Part shown: piece after piece, positions 32,829 through 41,480 of the stretch
Numbering within the stretch: position 1 is the stretch's first letter
Layout of the letters: each line of letters opens with the position of its first letter
Source: DASRHD01 sp035485575
Lineage (GTDB): Bacteria; Verrucomicrobiota; Verrucomicrobiia; Opitutales; Opitutaceae
Assembly: GCA_035485575.1 (NCBI GenBank)
Contig: DATHNW010000018.1
Coordinates: 1 to 64,000, forward strand
Reading direction: 5' to 3'
DNA: 64,000 nt
Made by a program: the position numbers and the translations under genes
The notes under the pieces: model-generated
What the model was told of the DNA's origin: nothing
What the model saw: the letters and a program-made list of their open reading frames with translations, nothing else
The model's database searches: none

Positions 32829-34190
32829 TCAAGCGCTGAAATTGACTGCCAAGGGGAGGCGCAACACGGCGATGCAACCGGACGCATTGGTGCGATTGTG
32901 CAATTCAAGCGAACCGCCGTGATTCTCCGCGATCTGGCGGCACAGCACGAGGCCAATGCCCGAGCCCTCGGGTTTCGTGGTGAAAAATGGCACAAACAAA
33001 TTGGCCGTTTGGGCCACACCCGGGCCGTCATCCTCGATCCGAATTTCGACCGCGCCGCCGGCCTGCTGCCAGGAAAGGCGCACACCCGCTTCGTTGCGAC
33101 CCGCTGCGCGTTGTTCCAGCGAGGCCTCCACGGCATTTTTCACCAGGTTGATGAGCGCTTGTTCAATTTGCGCAGGATCCCCGCGCAAGGGAAGTGGCGG
33201 TCCATCGAGCAGAACCACAGGCAGGCGCGTTTCCAGCGCCGCAATCCGTTTTGCGAGGGCGTGCAAATCATACGATGCCCAGATCGGCGGTGGCAGGCGG
33301 GCGAGACGCGCATAGGCCTCCAGAAAACGCGCCAGGCTCTCGGACCGCGCGGCAATGATGTCGAGGCCGGCCCGCATGTCTTCCTCCCAGTCGGCGGGGC
33401 GCGGTTCACGCCGCAGTCCGGCGCCAAGGCTGCCGGCAATCGACTTGATGGGCGCGAGGGAATTGTTGAGCTCGTGGCCAAGCACGCGCACGAGACGCTG
33501 CCAGGCTTTGAGTTCTTCTTCGCGCAGAGGCTGGCTCAAGTCGGTGATGACGACGAGCTGATGGGGCAGTCCACTTTCACGAAACGGTTTGCGCCGCAGG
33601 CCCCAGCGTCCCTGCGCGCCGGGAAAAGTCGTGGTGCCAAGCACGCGCCCAGCGTCACCATCGAGACATTCGGCGAGGCCGATGGCCCCGGCTGAGCAAC
33701 CGAGGATGCGCTCAGCCGGTTGGGCCAGTAGTTTCTGACCGGCCCGGTTCACGAGTCGCAGCGTGCGATTGTGATCAAAAGCAAAGATCGCTATGTCGAT
33801 TTCTTCCATGACCGTGCGCAGGAGCGCAGTGGCTTCGACAGCTCCGCGCCGCTGGGTTTGCAGCAGGGAACCCAAGGTGTTGATTTCGGCCAGCAGGTCG
33901 CCCAAGGGATTGTCATGCCGTGCGCCGCGCGCGCGGAACGAATAGTCCCCCTCGCGGAGGGCCATAAGCAGATTGGCCATGGTTTGTAGCGGCCGCACGA
34001 TGCGTTCGCGTGCAGCCGCGGCGAGGCCCAGCCAGCAGCCGAGCACGACCAGCGAGATCATGCATTGCACAGGCAGCGTGATATCGCCGGTCCAGAGAAA
34101 CCACAGCGCCATGACCACGCCCGGCAGACCGGCGAGCAGGACGCAGGCAAAAATCGCTTGATCGTGAGTGAGGCGTTTGCGCTTCGCCAT
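32829..34190 (-). CDS. Sensor histidine kinase, NtrY-like
   Basis: 453 aa. Two membrane helices (about residues 13-35 and 40-58) with almost no periplasmic loop, then a HAMP-like segment, a PAS-like domain (about 120-220, IDIAIFAFDHNRTLRLVNRA), an H box LVRVLGHELNNSLAPIKS (phosphorylatable His) and a HATPase domain (LINLVKNAVEAS, IRIEDDGPGV, GSGIGLVLCRQIAENHGG). It probably phosphorylates the NtrC-type regulator encoded 24 bp upstream. With no real sensory loop, it may sense within the membrane or through the PAS domain, as expected for envelope or drug stress; this is inference. Confidence 0.92.
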   Translation of the reverse strand: MAKRKRLTHDQAIFACVLLAGLPGVVMALWFLWTGDITLPVQCMISLVVLGCWLGLAAAARERIVRPLQTMANLLMALREGDYSFRARGARHDNPLGDLLAEINTLGSLLQTQRRGAVEATALLRTVMEEIDIAIFAFDHNRTLRLVNRAGQKLLAQPAERILGCSAGAIGLAECLDGDAGRVLGTTTFPGAQGRWGLRRKPFRESGLPHQLVVITDLSQPLREEELKAWQRLVRVLGHELNNSLAPIKSIAGSLGAGLRREPRPADWEEDMRAGLDIIAARSESLARFLEAYARLARLPPPIWASYDLHALAKRIAALETRLPVVLLDGPPLPLRGDPAQIEQALINLVKNAVEASLEQRAAGRNEAGVRLSWQQAGGAVEIRIEDDGPGVAQTANLFVPFFTTKPEGSGIGLVLCRQIAENHGGSLELHNRTNASGCIAVLRLPLAVNFSA

Positions 34191-34214
34191 CTTTGGCAGG
34201 CTTTGGGCCGTTAA

Positions 34215-35576
34215 CTACAATCCATATTTCTCCAGCCGCCGGTAAAATGCGCTGCGGCTTAGGCCGAGTTCCTCGGCGGCGCGCCTGGCATTGCCGTCGC
34301 AACGGGCCAGGGTTTTCCTGATGAGAAACGCCTCGACCTCCCCGAGGTTCATGTCCTCCAGGCGCAATGCCACCTGGCCGGCGTTGAGGCCAAGGTCTGC
34401 GGTGCGGATGACCTTGTCCTGGGCCATGAGCATGCTGCGCTCGATCGCATGATCGAGTTCGCGGACATTGCCGGGCCAAGCATGGGCACGAATCGCCTGC
34501 AACGCAGCTTCATCGAAGCCGGTGACCGCTTTGCGGTAGCGCTTGGCATGCTGTTTGAGAAAATGCTGCGCCAGCAGCTCGATGTCCTCGCGGCGCTCGC
34601 GCAATGGCGGCAGATGCAGGTGAATCGTGTTGAGGCGAAAAAGAAGATCCTGGCGGAATTTTCCCGCTGCCACTTCGGCCGGCAGGTCGGAATTAGTGGC
34701 GGAAATCAACCGTACATTCGCCCGATGGGTGCGGGAGGAACCGACGCGTTCGAACTCACCGGTTTCGATGGTGCGCAGGATCTTCGCCTGCTGGGGCAGC
34801 GGGATGTTGCCGATTTCGTCCAGGAACAACGTGCCTCCCTCGGCGAGTTCAAAGCGGCCCACGCGATCGCTCTTCGCATCCGTGAACGCGCCGCGCACGT
34901 GGCCAAAAAGTTCGCTTTCGAAAATGCCTTCGGGCAGGCCGCCAATATTGACGGAAATGAAGGACTGGCCGGCCCGCGCTGACATCGCGTGCAGCGCTTG
35001 GGCGACCAGACCCTTTCCGGTGCCGTTTTCGCCGGTGATGAGCACGTTGGCATCTGAAGGACCGACGCGTGCGATGATATCGAGCACCGGGCGCATCGCA
35101 GCTGATTGCGCAATGAGCGGGGGGCCGCTCTTCCCGCGAAGAAGCTGGTTTTCCTGCTCGAGGCGGCGATAAGCGCGCACGGCGCTGCCGAGTTCGATTT
35201 GGTTGCGTACCACAGCAAGCAGCCGGGGGTTGTCCCAAGGCTTGGTGATAAAGTCGCGTGCGCCACGGCGCATCGCCTCGACCGCGAGATCGACGCTGGC
35301 CCAGGCGGTCATCACTACGACGGGCAAGGTTGCATCGAGGGATTGGAGTTTCGTGAGCAGATCGAGGCCCTCCTGTCCACTGGTGGTGTCGCGCGCATAA
35401 TTCAGGTCCATCAACACGAGCGCGTAGTCATGCGTCTCGATCGCCCTGGCCGCCGCAGCCGGCGATTTTACGGCTTCTGTCTGATAGCCTTCGCCTTTCA
35501 GCAAAAGACGGAGTGCCTCGATGATGTCAGGCTGATCGTCGGCGATGAGAATCCGATGAGGCGACGTGACGGACAT
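34215..35576 (-). CDS. Sigma-54 dependent response regulator, NtrC type
   Basis: 453 aa. Receiver domain (ILIADDQPD, phosphoacceptor Asp in ALVLMDLNYA, Lys in DFITKPWDNP), AAA+ domain (Walker A GENGTGKGLV, FESELFGHVRGAFTDA, Walker B GGTLFLDEIG, arginine finger region LFRLNTIHLHLPPLRER) and a C-terminal Fis-type helix-turn-helix (LARCDGNARRAAEELGLSRS). The sigma-54 contact loop reads GAFTDA instead of the canonical GAFTGA, a tolerated variant in some family members. It lies between tolC and the kinase in a locus with two sigma-54 type promoters, so it is the likely activator of both. Confidence 0.93.
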   Translation of the reverse strand: MSVTSPHRILIADDQPDIIEALRLLLKGEGYQTEAVKSPAAAARAIETHDYALVLMDLNYARDTTSGQEGLDLLTKLQSLDATLPVVVMTAWASVDLAVEAMRRGARDFITKPWDNPRLLAVVRNQIELGSAVRAYRRLEQENQLLRGKSGPPLIAQSAAMRPVLDIIARVGPSDANVLITGENGTGKGLVAQALHAMSARAGQSFISVNIGGLPEGIFESELFGHVRGAFTDAKSDRVGRFELAEGGTLFLDEIGNIPLPQQAKILRTIETGEFERVGSSRTHRANVRLISATNSDLPAEVAAGKFRQDLLFRLNTIHLHLPPLRERREDIELLAQHFLKQHAKRYRKAVTGFDEAALQAIRAHAWPGNVRELDHAIERSMLMAQDKVIRTADLGLNAGQVALRLEDMNLGEVEAFLIRKTLARCDGNARRAAEELGLSRSAFYRRLEKYGL

Positions 35577-35644
35577 GGGTTAACTGATAAGTGGCGGCGG
35601 GAGGGTGACGAGTGTCAAAATTGACCGGGACAGAGACCCCACCG

Positions 35645-37117
35645 TCACTGATCAGCCAGTGTGATGTTGTGCCGGAGCATGGTCGTGCCGAGCTGCTGGT
35701 CGTAATTCGCCACCGCTTGGTACTGCGCCGCTAAGGCGGTCACCATGCTGTTTTCGACACTAATGAGAATTTGCTGCGCCTGGATCACGGAAAGGGTGCT
35801 GCTAGTGCCTGCGCGCAATTTTTTCACTTCATCATCGAGCGCCTGTTTGGCGAGGGCATAGGCGGTGCGATCGGCAACCACCCTCTGGCGCGTGGTTTCG
35901 ATCTGGTCGGCGGCGTTGGCCACGTTCACCGCGATGTCCGCCTCGAACCTTGTGAGATCCGCTTCGTCCTGTTGCATTTGCAGGCGCGCGGCCCTGGCGC
36001 GGCCGCGACCCTGTGCGAACGTCAGCGGAATGGTCACGACCACACCGGCGGAATAAGAGCTGTTTTCGTGGTCGGAAACCATATGGCGGCTGACGGCAAA
36101 ATTATGATCCAACCCGTTGTAGCCATAGCTGCCGACGAAATCCACCTGCGGGAGCAGTCCATTGCGTGCCGACGCATCATTGGCGTGGTCGATGACGAGG
36201 CCAAGGCGCGCCGCCTGGTAGTCGGGCCGGTACTTGAGTGCCTTCTGCAAGTCTTCGGCCGGCTTGATCGTCATATCGGGTGTGGCCGGCGGATCGATAA
36301 CGAGCAGTGGCTGGTCGGGGGGAAACGAATCCTCACCGATCAACTCGCGCAACTGGTTTTCCGTGCTGCGCACCTGGTGTTCGGCCACCAAAATCGCCTC
36401 TTCGCGCATCGCGACCTGCGTGTGCGCCGTGATGACGTCGCTTTGGGCCATGCTTCCGATCTTGAGCCGTTTTTCATTCTCTGTAAGCAGGGTCGCGGCG
36501 AGATCGCGCGAACTGTGGGCAATGCGGAGTTCGTCGTGCGCCAGCGCGAGATTGCTGTAGGTGACGGCCACGTTCGTAATCGTGCTGATCACGGTCTGGC
36601 GATAATCCCATTCCGAAATGGAGCGATTGGCCTTCGCGATGCGCACATTGGCCAGATTGGCGCCGAAGCCAAAGCCGCGGAGAAGCGGCTGTGTGATGGT
36701 GACGCCACCGAACGTTGAATAATTATCGGTGAAATTATTGAACGGGCCGCGTACATTTTCCGCGGATCCGCCAACGCTGTAATTCAGTCCTGTGGGCAAG
36801 ATGCCTGCCAGCGCGAGATTGTAATGGTCAGCCTCGACCAATTCCGAGGGCAGTGGCTTGGAAATACTCGGATAGTCATAACTGCGGGTATAATTGCGAC
36901 CAAAGGTCAGTGCAGGATCGAACTGGCCGATGGCCGTCAGCCAGTTAGCCCGGGCAATCTTGGGTGCATAGGCTTCGACCTTGATATTTTGATTTTTTTC
37001 AAGGGCTAGACGGACCGCATCGTCCAGCGTGAGCAATTGGCCCGGCTGCTGGGCGGCAAGCGATCTCGAAAGGCCGGCCGCTAGGATGAATGCCGCGAAA
37101 ATGCGCAGTGTGGTCAT
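35645..37117 (-). CDS. TolC-family outer membrane efflux protein
   Basis: 490 aa with a signal peptide (MTTLRIFAAFILAAGLSRSLAAQ). Two outer-membrane-efflux repeats follow, beginning LTLDDAVRLALEKNQNIKVE and, in the second half, ADLTRFEADIAVNVANAADQ, with long helical stretches typical of the TolC tunnel and porin strands in GGVTITQPLLRGFGFGAN. It provides the outer-membrane exit duct for the exporter encoded downstream. The ATG at 37117 starts the signal peptide and leaves a 36-nt leader from the predicted P1 start. It is the first gene of the locus. Confidence 0.92.
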   Translation of the reverse strand: MTTLRIFAAFILAAGLSRSLAAQQPGQLLTLDDAVRLALEKNQNIKVEAYAPKIARANWLTAIGQFDPALTFGRNYTRSYDYPSISKPLPSELVEADHYNLALAGILPTGLNYSVGGSAENVRGPFNNFTDNYSTFGGVTITQPLLRGFGFGANLANVRIAKANRSISEWDYRQTVISTITNVAVTYSNLALAHDELRIAHSSRDLAATLLTENEKRLKIGSMAQSDVITAHTQVAMREEAILVAEHQVRSTENQLRELIGEDSFPPDQPLLVIDPPATPDMTIKPAEDLQKALKYRPDYQAARLGLVIDHANDASARNGLLPQVDFVGSYGYNGLDHNFAVSRHMVSDHENSSYSAGVVVTIPLTFAQGRGRARAARLQMQQDEADLTRFEADIAVNVANAADQIETTRQRVVADRTAYALAKQALDDEVKKLRAGTSSTLSVIQAQQILISVENSMVTALAAQYQAVANYDQQLGTTMLRHNITLADQ

Positions 37118-37164
37118 TTGATCATCATCCCATCGGCCAGTTGGATCATCGTGCGCAAGTCTTC

Positions 37165-37179
37165 GCAAGCGACGTGCCA
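37165..37179 (-). promoter_or_regulatory. Sigma-54 type promoter P1 (tolC-regulator-kinase half)
   Basis: On the minus strand, TGGCAC-GTCGC-TTGC matches the -24/-12 consensus, including the G after TGGCAC and 10 nt between GG and GC. The predicted start is near 37153, 36 nt before the tolC ATG. A TCCC-N6-GGGA palindrome lies 100 nt upstream, and the DNA between is very A/T-rich (37181-37230), as expected for a bent spacer. Confidence 0.8.
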
Positions 37180-37277
37180 TCGAATTATGTATATTATATT
37201 ATGCTAATGGATAATGGCTTAAAAATCATTCGGTGATTCGACGCTTCTTCGAAATGTTCGAAAACGAAACTTCAGCA

Positions 37278-37291
37278 TCCCATAAATGGGA
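37278..37291. promoter_or_regulatory. Upstream activator site for P1 (TCCC-N6-GGGA)
   Basis: TCCCATAAATGGGA is a perfect 14-bp palindrome starting 100 nt upstream of the P1 -24 GG, the same offset as the related site at P2. A second repeat, TTCGAA-ATG-TTCGAA (37248-37262), lies between it and the promoter and may be an additional site. Apart from these sites the 37118-37440 gap shows no gene. Confidence 0.62.
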
Positions 37292-37440
37292 CATTCGGCG
37301 CATTTATTTTAACTGAGTTGGTTGAAGGCCCTGCGCCCAGTTTCAGTAATTTCTCGTAGTCTCAGCTTAAATTTGGATTCGGAAGCATGAATTGGCTGGG
37401 ATATGCTACTAGCCCATGTGGTCACTTGCTGGCCGCAGCC

Positions 37441-38337
37441 TTATGGCAAAGTACGAATAAAAGCATTCATCTCTCGCAATACCTCTGTTGGGTTGGACTT
37501 GAAAATCACATGCGAGGCATGGGGCAGCCGGACGACTTTCGCCGAAGGAACCTGGCGTTCGAAGGCTTTTACCTGGCGTTCCGTACGCACAATATCGAGC
37601 GCCTCCGCCTTTGCCCTGCCGGAGGGATCATTTTTGAACCTCGCACCAAGATCGTGCGGGTCGGCGAAAATGGTTAAAACCGGCACGTGAAGTTCGGTGA
37701 ATTTTCGCTGCCCGGCGAAAATCGCCAGTTTTTTGCTCAGAAACCGAGCCGGCACCAACACTTCCACTCTCCTCAACACCGCGGACAAATTCATGGGGAA
37801 ACTCCCGTTAACTTTGTCGTAGAGAGCATACGCGTAGCCGGCGTCCAGGTAGATGAGGCCGGCAATCTTCTCCGGATGGCGCGTCGCCACATCACTCAAC
37901 TCCTCACCGGCCATCGAGTGGCCAACCAGGACTGGACGGGAAAGTTTAAGCGCATCCAACACCGCCACGACGTCGTCGCCGAGCCGGTCGGCGGAATATC
38001 CCGACACGGGAACGCTGGATTCGCCGAAGCCCCGCCGGGTTATCGCGTAAACGTGATAATCCGGGGTCAGCCTGGAAGCAAAGTCTGCAAATGAGTGGGC
38101 CGTGCCTCCATATCCTGCCAGCAGAATGAGCACCCGGCCTGATCCACCGAAATCAATCACCTCCAGATCAACATTCGGCTCCACCGTGATAAATTGCACC
38201 TTGCCATCGGTCGTTGTCGTGATGCCGCTTAGCCGGACCTTTCTTGGAGCGTCCCGTGGACTCCAAAAAATGAAAATAGCGGCCGTGATTGCGGCGATCG
38301 TTGTAGCATAAACTGCACCTCGGCTCTTGGGATTCAT
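37441..38337 (-). CDS. Alpha/beta hydrolase with N-terminal membrane anchor
   Basis: 298 aa. A single N-terminal hydrophobic helix (AVYATTIAAITAAIFIFW) suggests an anchored or exported protein. Fold features: ILLAGYGGTAHSFADF (oxyanion), TRRGFGESS, nucleophile elbow VLVGHSMAGEE (Ser), an acid around TIFADPHDLG and a His in LPHASHVIF. It resembles broad alpha/beta hydrolases (esterase or epoxide-type); the substrate is unknown. The ATG at 38337 is chosen because the upstream extension is polar and low-complexity. It stands alone, with 279 bp to the next gene, in which I see no feature. Confidence 0.82.
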   Translation of the reverse strand: MNPKSRGAVYATTIAAITAAIFIFWSPRDAPRKVRLSGITTTTDGKVQFITVEPNVDLEVIDFGGSGRVLILLAGYGGTAHSFADFASRLTPDYHVYAITRRGFGESSVPVSGYSADRLGDDVVAVLDALKLSRPVLVGHSMAGEELSDVATRHPEKIAGLIYLDAGYAYALYDKVNGSFPMNLSAVLRRVEVLVPARFLSKKLAIFAGQRKFTELHVPVLTIFADPHDLGARFKNDPSGRAKAEALDIVRTERQVKAFERQVPSAKVVRLPHASHVIFKSNPTEVLREMNAFIRTLP

Positions 38338-38616
38338 GCCTGGCCTTGAAGATATGATCTGCGTTTCGAAGGGCACTGTGCGCTGCGTACCTTCCCGTCT
38401 AACGGGAGCCGCTTGAAGGCGCGCAAGACGAGAGAACGGCGGCGAAGATAATCCTGAGTGACAAGCCGCAATTGGACAGTCCGGATTGAAGTGGTTTTCA
38501 TCATGACACCACATTCGCAGAATTCTCCCCGCTTGATAACGGACACCCTTGTGCCCCGGACAGGCGGGGTGGAGCGCTGTCCGGGGTAGTCAACACTCGC
38601 TGCCGAAGCGGGCAAT

Positions 38617-39444
38617 TTACGCGCTCTTGCGCTTGCGGATTCGCTTTTGCCTGACGCGAAAGCTCAGCTCGATTCGATTGGCCAGCTTACGGATTCGCTC
38701 GTCCCAATGGGCGCCGGCCAAATTCTTGTTTTCAGTGAAGAACGGCTCCAGCACACGGGCGACTTCGCCCACACTTTTCAGCTTCGAAATCTCCGGCCAA
38801 TAGAGCCAAAGCAGAAGATAGATGCCGGTCGCATCGGTGGTGCTGCGCTTGGCCTGGCGGTCGAGCAGCTCCGACAACCGATTGCCGATGGCGAGCCCCT
38901 CGATAAAAGCGCACCGTTCCGCGAAGTCGGATGTGAACAGCCGCGTCATGACGTGTTTTTGGAATTCGTCCGACCTGACAAGCATGCCGGATTCAACCTG
39001 GATCGCGACTTCCGTTGTCTTGGGATCCATGTCGAGGCGTCCGGCCAGCTCGCGGGCAAATTTTCCGCCGCTTGGGTGCGACGCCGCCGACACAAGATCT
39101 CGAGCCTTCGCGGTCCACGCCACCATGATGCCCTCGACGAGGATCGACTTATCGGCCGATAGAATCGAGGCGTACTCCCGTGGCACAAACTGCTCTTTCA
39201 GAATCCGCATCACTCGCTGCGTCCACCGTGGGAAATCATGCGCCCTCTCCGGTGAGATACCGACCTGCAGCGCCTCCGTCACCCGGTCGAGAAGCCGTGC
39301 CCGGGTCAAATCTGGCAGCGGTACTGGAATTGCGCGAGTCACCGGCGGAAAGCTCGTCAAGCGGTGGAAGCACTTCAACGCAAAAACCTCCACCGGCATT
39401 GTCCAAAATGGCCAACTTATGCTTCCGTAGATACTGGCAAGCAT
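38617..39444 (-). CDS. Conserved-looking protein of unknown function
   Basis: 275 aa. The ATG at 39444 is preceded on the minus strand by AAGGAGG, one of the best ribosome binding sites in this window, which excludes the longer open frame running antisense into the aldo/keto reductase gene. The predicted protein is soluble and mostly helical, with charged and hydrophobic patches (FPRWTQRVMRILKEQFVPRE, GIYLLLWLYWPEISKLKSVG) and a strongly basic tail (SFRVRQKRIRKRKSA). I recognise no domain. Its start lies 45 bp from the divergent reductase start, so the two may share a control region. Confidence 0.6.
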   Translation of the reverse strand: MLASIYGSISWPFWTMPVEVFALKCFHRLTSFPPVTRAIPVPLPDLTRARLLDRVTEALQVGISPERAHDFPRWTQRVMRILKEQFVPREYASILSADKSILVEGIMVAWTAKARDLVSAASHPSGGKFARELAGRLDMDPKTTEVAIQVESGMLVRSDEFQKHVMTRLFTSDFAERCAFIEGLAIGNRLSELLDRQAKRSTTDATGIYLLLWLYWPEISKLKSVGEVARVLEPFFTENKNLAGAHWDERIRKLANRIELSFRVRQKRIRKRKSA

Positions 39445-39489
39445 CAGACCTCCTTCACTCAAACCAAATTCAAAGACAGGATTCTTAAA

Positions 39490-40482
39490 ATGAACAAACG
39501 CAGACTCGGAAAAAGCAAACTGGAGGTTTCCGCCCTCGGGCTCGGCTGCATGGGTATGAGCTCGGGTTACGGCCCGCCGGGCGAAAAGCAGGCGATGATC
39601 TCCGTAATTCGCTCGGCCGTCGAACGCGGCGTCACGTTCTTCGACACCGCGGAAATCTACGGCCCGTTCGCGAACGAGGAGCTCGTGGGCGAGGCCCTTG
39701 CTCCCTTCCGCGGGCGGGTGGTGATCGCAACGAAGTTCGGATTCAGGATCGGGCCGAACGGGGAGCGCCTGGACGGCCTGGACAGCCGGCCCGCCCACAT
39801 CAAGGAGGTCGCGGAGGCCTCGCTCAAGCGGCTCAAGGTCGATGTCATCGATCTATTCTATCAGCATCGCGTCGATCCGGATGTGCCGATCGAGGACGTC
39901 GCCGGGGCGGTGAAAGAGCTGATTCTGGCCGGCAAGGTGAAGCACTTCGGCCTTTCCGAGGCCGGCGCGAAAACCATCCGGCGTGCCAACGCCGTCCAAC
40001 CCGTCACCGCCCTGCAAAGCGAATACTCCCTGTTTTGGAGGGAGCCAGAGGCAGAGATCATGCCGACGCTCGAAGAGCTGGGGATCGGCTTCGTGCCCTT
40101 CAGCCCGCTCGGCAAGGGTTTCCTCACGGGCAAGATCGACGAAAACACGAAATTCGACCCATCCGATTTCCGGAATATCGTGCCCCGCTTTTCACCCGAG
40201 GCCCGCAAGGCAAATCAGGCCGTGGTCGATCTGCTCAGTTCAATTGCTGCGCGAATGAAGGCGACGCCCGCCCAGGTCGCACTGGCCTGGCTGCTGGCGC
40301 AGAAACCGTGGATCGTGCCAATTCCCGGGACGACGAAGCTACCGCGCCTGAGCGAGAACATCGGAGCCGTAGCCGTCGAACTGACACCGAGCGACCTCCA
40401 TGAAATTACCGCCGCTGCCGACAAGATCACGCTTCAAGGAGCGCGCTATCCGGAACACCTGCAAAAACTGGTCGGCCGCTGA
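39490..40482 (+). CDS. Aldo/keto reductase
   Basis: 330 aa TIM-barrel oxidoreductase using NADPH. Tetrad elements: Asp and Tyr in FFDTAEIYGPFANEELVGEA, Lys in VIATKFGF, His in IDLFYQHRVDP. GLSEAGAKTIRRA and the C-terminal cofactor stretch IVPIPGTTKLPRLSENIGA are typical of the AKR13-like/YakC group. It probably reduces aldehydes or ketones. The ATG at 39490 begins the conserved MNKRRLGKSKLEVSALGLGC. It heads a same-strand set with an SDR (115 bp downstream) and a cupin, a combination common in small redox/detoxification clusters. Confidence 0.93.
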   Translation: MNKRRLGKSKLEVSALGLGCMGMSSGYGPPGEKQAMISVIRSAVERGVTFFDTAEIYGPFANEELVGEALAPFRGRVVIATKFGFRIGPNGERLDGLDSRPAHIKEVAEASLKRLKVDVIDLFYQHRVDPDVPIEDVAGAVKELILAGKVKHFGLSEAGAKTIRRANAVQPVTALQSEYSLFWREPEAEIMPTLEELGIGFVPFSPLGKGFLTGKIDENTKFDPSDFRNIVPRFSPEARKANQAVVDLLSSIAARMKATPAQVALAWLLAQKPWIVPIPGTTKLPRLSENIGAVAVELTPSDLHEITAAADKITLQGARYPEHLQKLVGR

Positions 40483-40515
40483 GCGGCGGTTATAAACTCC
40501 ATAAAAAACCGCCGC
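40483..40515 (+). terminator. Hairpin after the aldo/keto reductase
   Basis: GCGGCGGTT (40483-40491) pairs perfectly with AACCGCCGC (40507-40515) around a 15-nt loop, immediately after the stop codon. There is no T-tract downstream, so it may be an attenuating or stabilising hairpin rather than an intrinsic terminator. Confidence 0.3.
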
Positions 40516-40596
40516 GAACGAATGGGTAAAGTCGGTTGCTGAATGGCGGATCAAAACAATTATCAAGCGTGCCTGGTTAACAGGCCCAAAAATACC

Positions 40597-41433
40597 ATGA
40601 ACAAAGCCTGGTTTATTACAGGCGCCGGCAGCGGACTCGGAACAGGAATTGCCAAGGCCGCGTTGCGCGCGGGCGACCGCGTCGTCGCGACTGGCAGGAA
40701 TCTCGAGAAAGTGCGCCGCGCCTTTCCCGGCGTGGCGCCGGAGAGCATCGCCTTTGTGCAATTGGACGTCGCTCACGAGGTCCAGGCCAAAGCGGCGGTC
40801 GAGGAGGCGATCCAGCGTTTCGGACGCATCGACGTCCTGGTCAACAATGCGGGCTATAGTCTGCTCGGTAATTTCGAGCAGATGACCACCGCCGAGATCC
40901 AACAGCAGTTCGCCCCGAATTTTTATGGGGTTGTGCATGTGATGCAGGCCGCGTTGCCTGTCATGAGACGGCAGCGTTCGGGTCACATCATCAATATCAG
41001 TTCCGTCGCGGGCGTCGTCGGGCTGAAGCATTGTGCGGCCTATGCAGCAACGAAATTTGCGGTCGAAGGACTTTCGCTGTCGGTCGCGACCGAAGTGGAG
41101 AAATTCGGCATCAAAGTCACCGTGGTCGAACCCGGCTTCTTCCGGACGGACCTGCTCGACGCAAAAAACGTCCGGTGGGGCAGCAAGGTCATCGAGGACT
41201 ACACGCCGGAGGGCACGGCCAAGGATATGTGGTCGCCCTATGACGGCACGCAGCCCGGCGATCCAGCGAAGCTGGGCGACGCGCTCGTCAAAATCGCCGC
41301 GATGCAGAATCCCCCGAAAGTCTTCATCGCCGGAGGGGACGCCTTGGATGTGATTACGCCGGTGCTCGAAGAACGCCTGCGGGAGGCGCGCACTCACGAA
41401 ACGCTCTCAAAGTCCATGGCCGGCTCGTTCTAA
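40597..41433 (+). CDS. SDR family oxidoreductase
   Basis: 278 aa. Classical SDR motifs: FITGAGSGLGTGIAKAAL (cofactor), NNAG (VLVNNAGYSLLG), catalytic Ser in INISSVAGVVG and YAATKFAVEG (Tyr/Lys), VEPGFFRTDLLD after the active site. The longer C-terminal part is typical of SDRs annotated as retinol- or carbonyl-type reductases; the substrate is unknown. The ATG at 40597 starts at the first beta strand. Its TAA overlaps a possible ATG for the cupin frame. Confidence 0.9.
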   Translation: MNKAWFITGAGSGLGTGIAKAALRAGDRVVATGRNLEKVRRAFPGVAPESIAFVQLDVAHEVQAKAAVEEAIQRFGRIDVLVNNAGYSLLGNFEQMTTAEIQQQFAPNFYGVVHVMQAALPVMRRQRSGHIINISSVAGVVGLKHCAAYAATKFAVEGLSLSVATEVEKFGIKVTVVEPGFFRTDLLDAKNVRWGSKVIEDYTPEGTAKDMWSPYDGTQPGDPAKLGDALVKIAAMQNPPKVFIAGGDALDVITPVLEERLREARTHETLSKSMAGSF

Positions 41434-41480
41434 TGAGAACGGATCCCTCAAGTTTTCAATCAACAGAAAGAACTCCCTCC

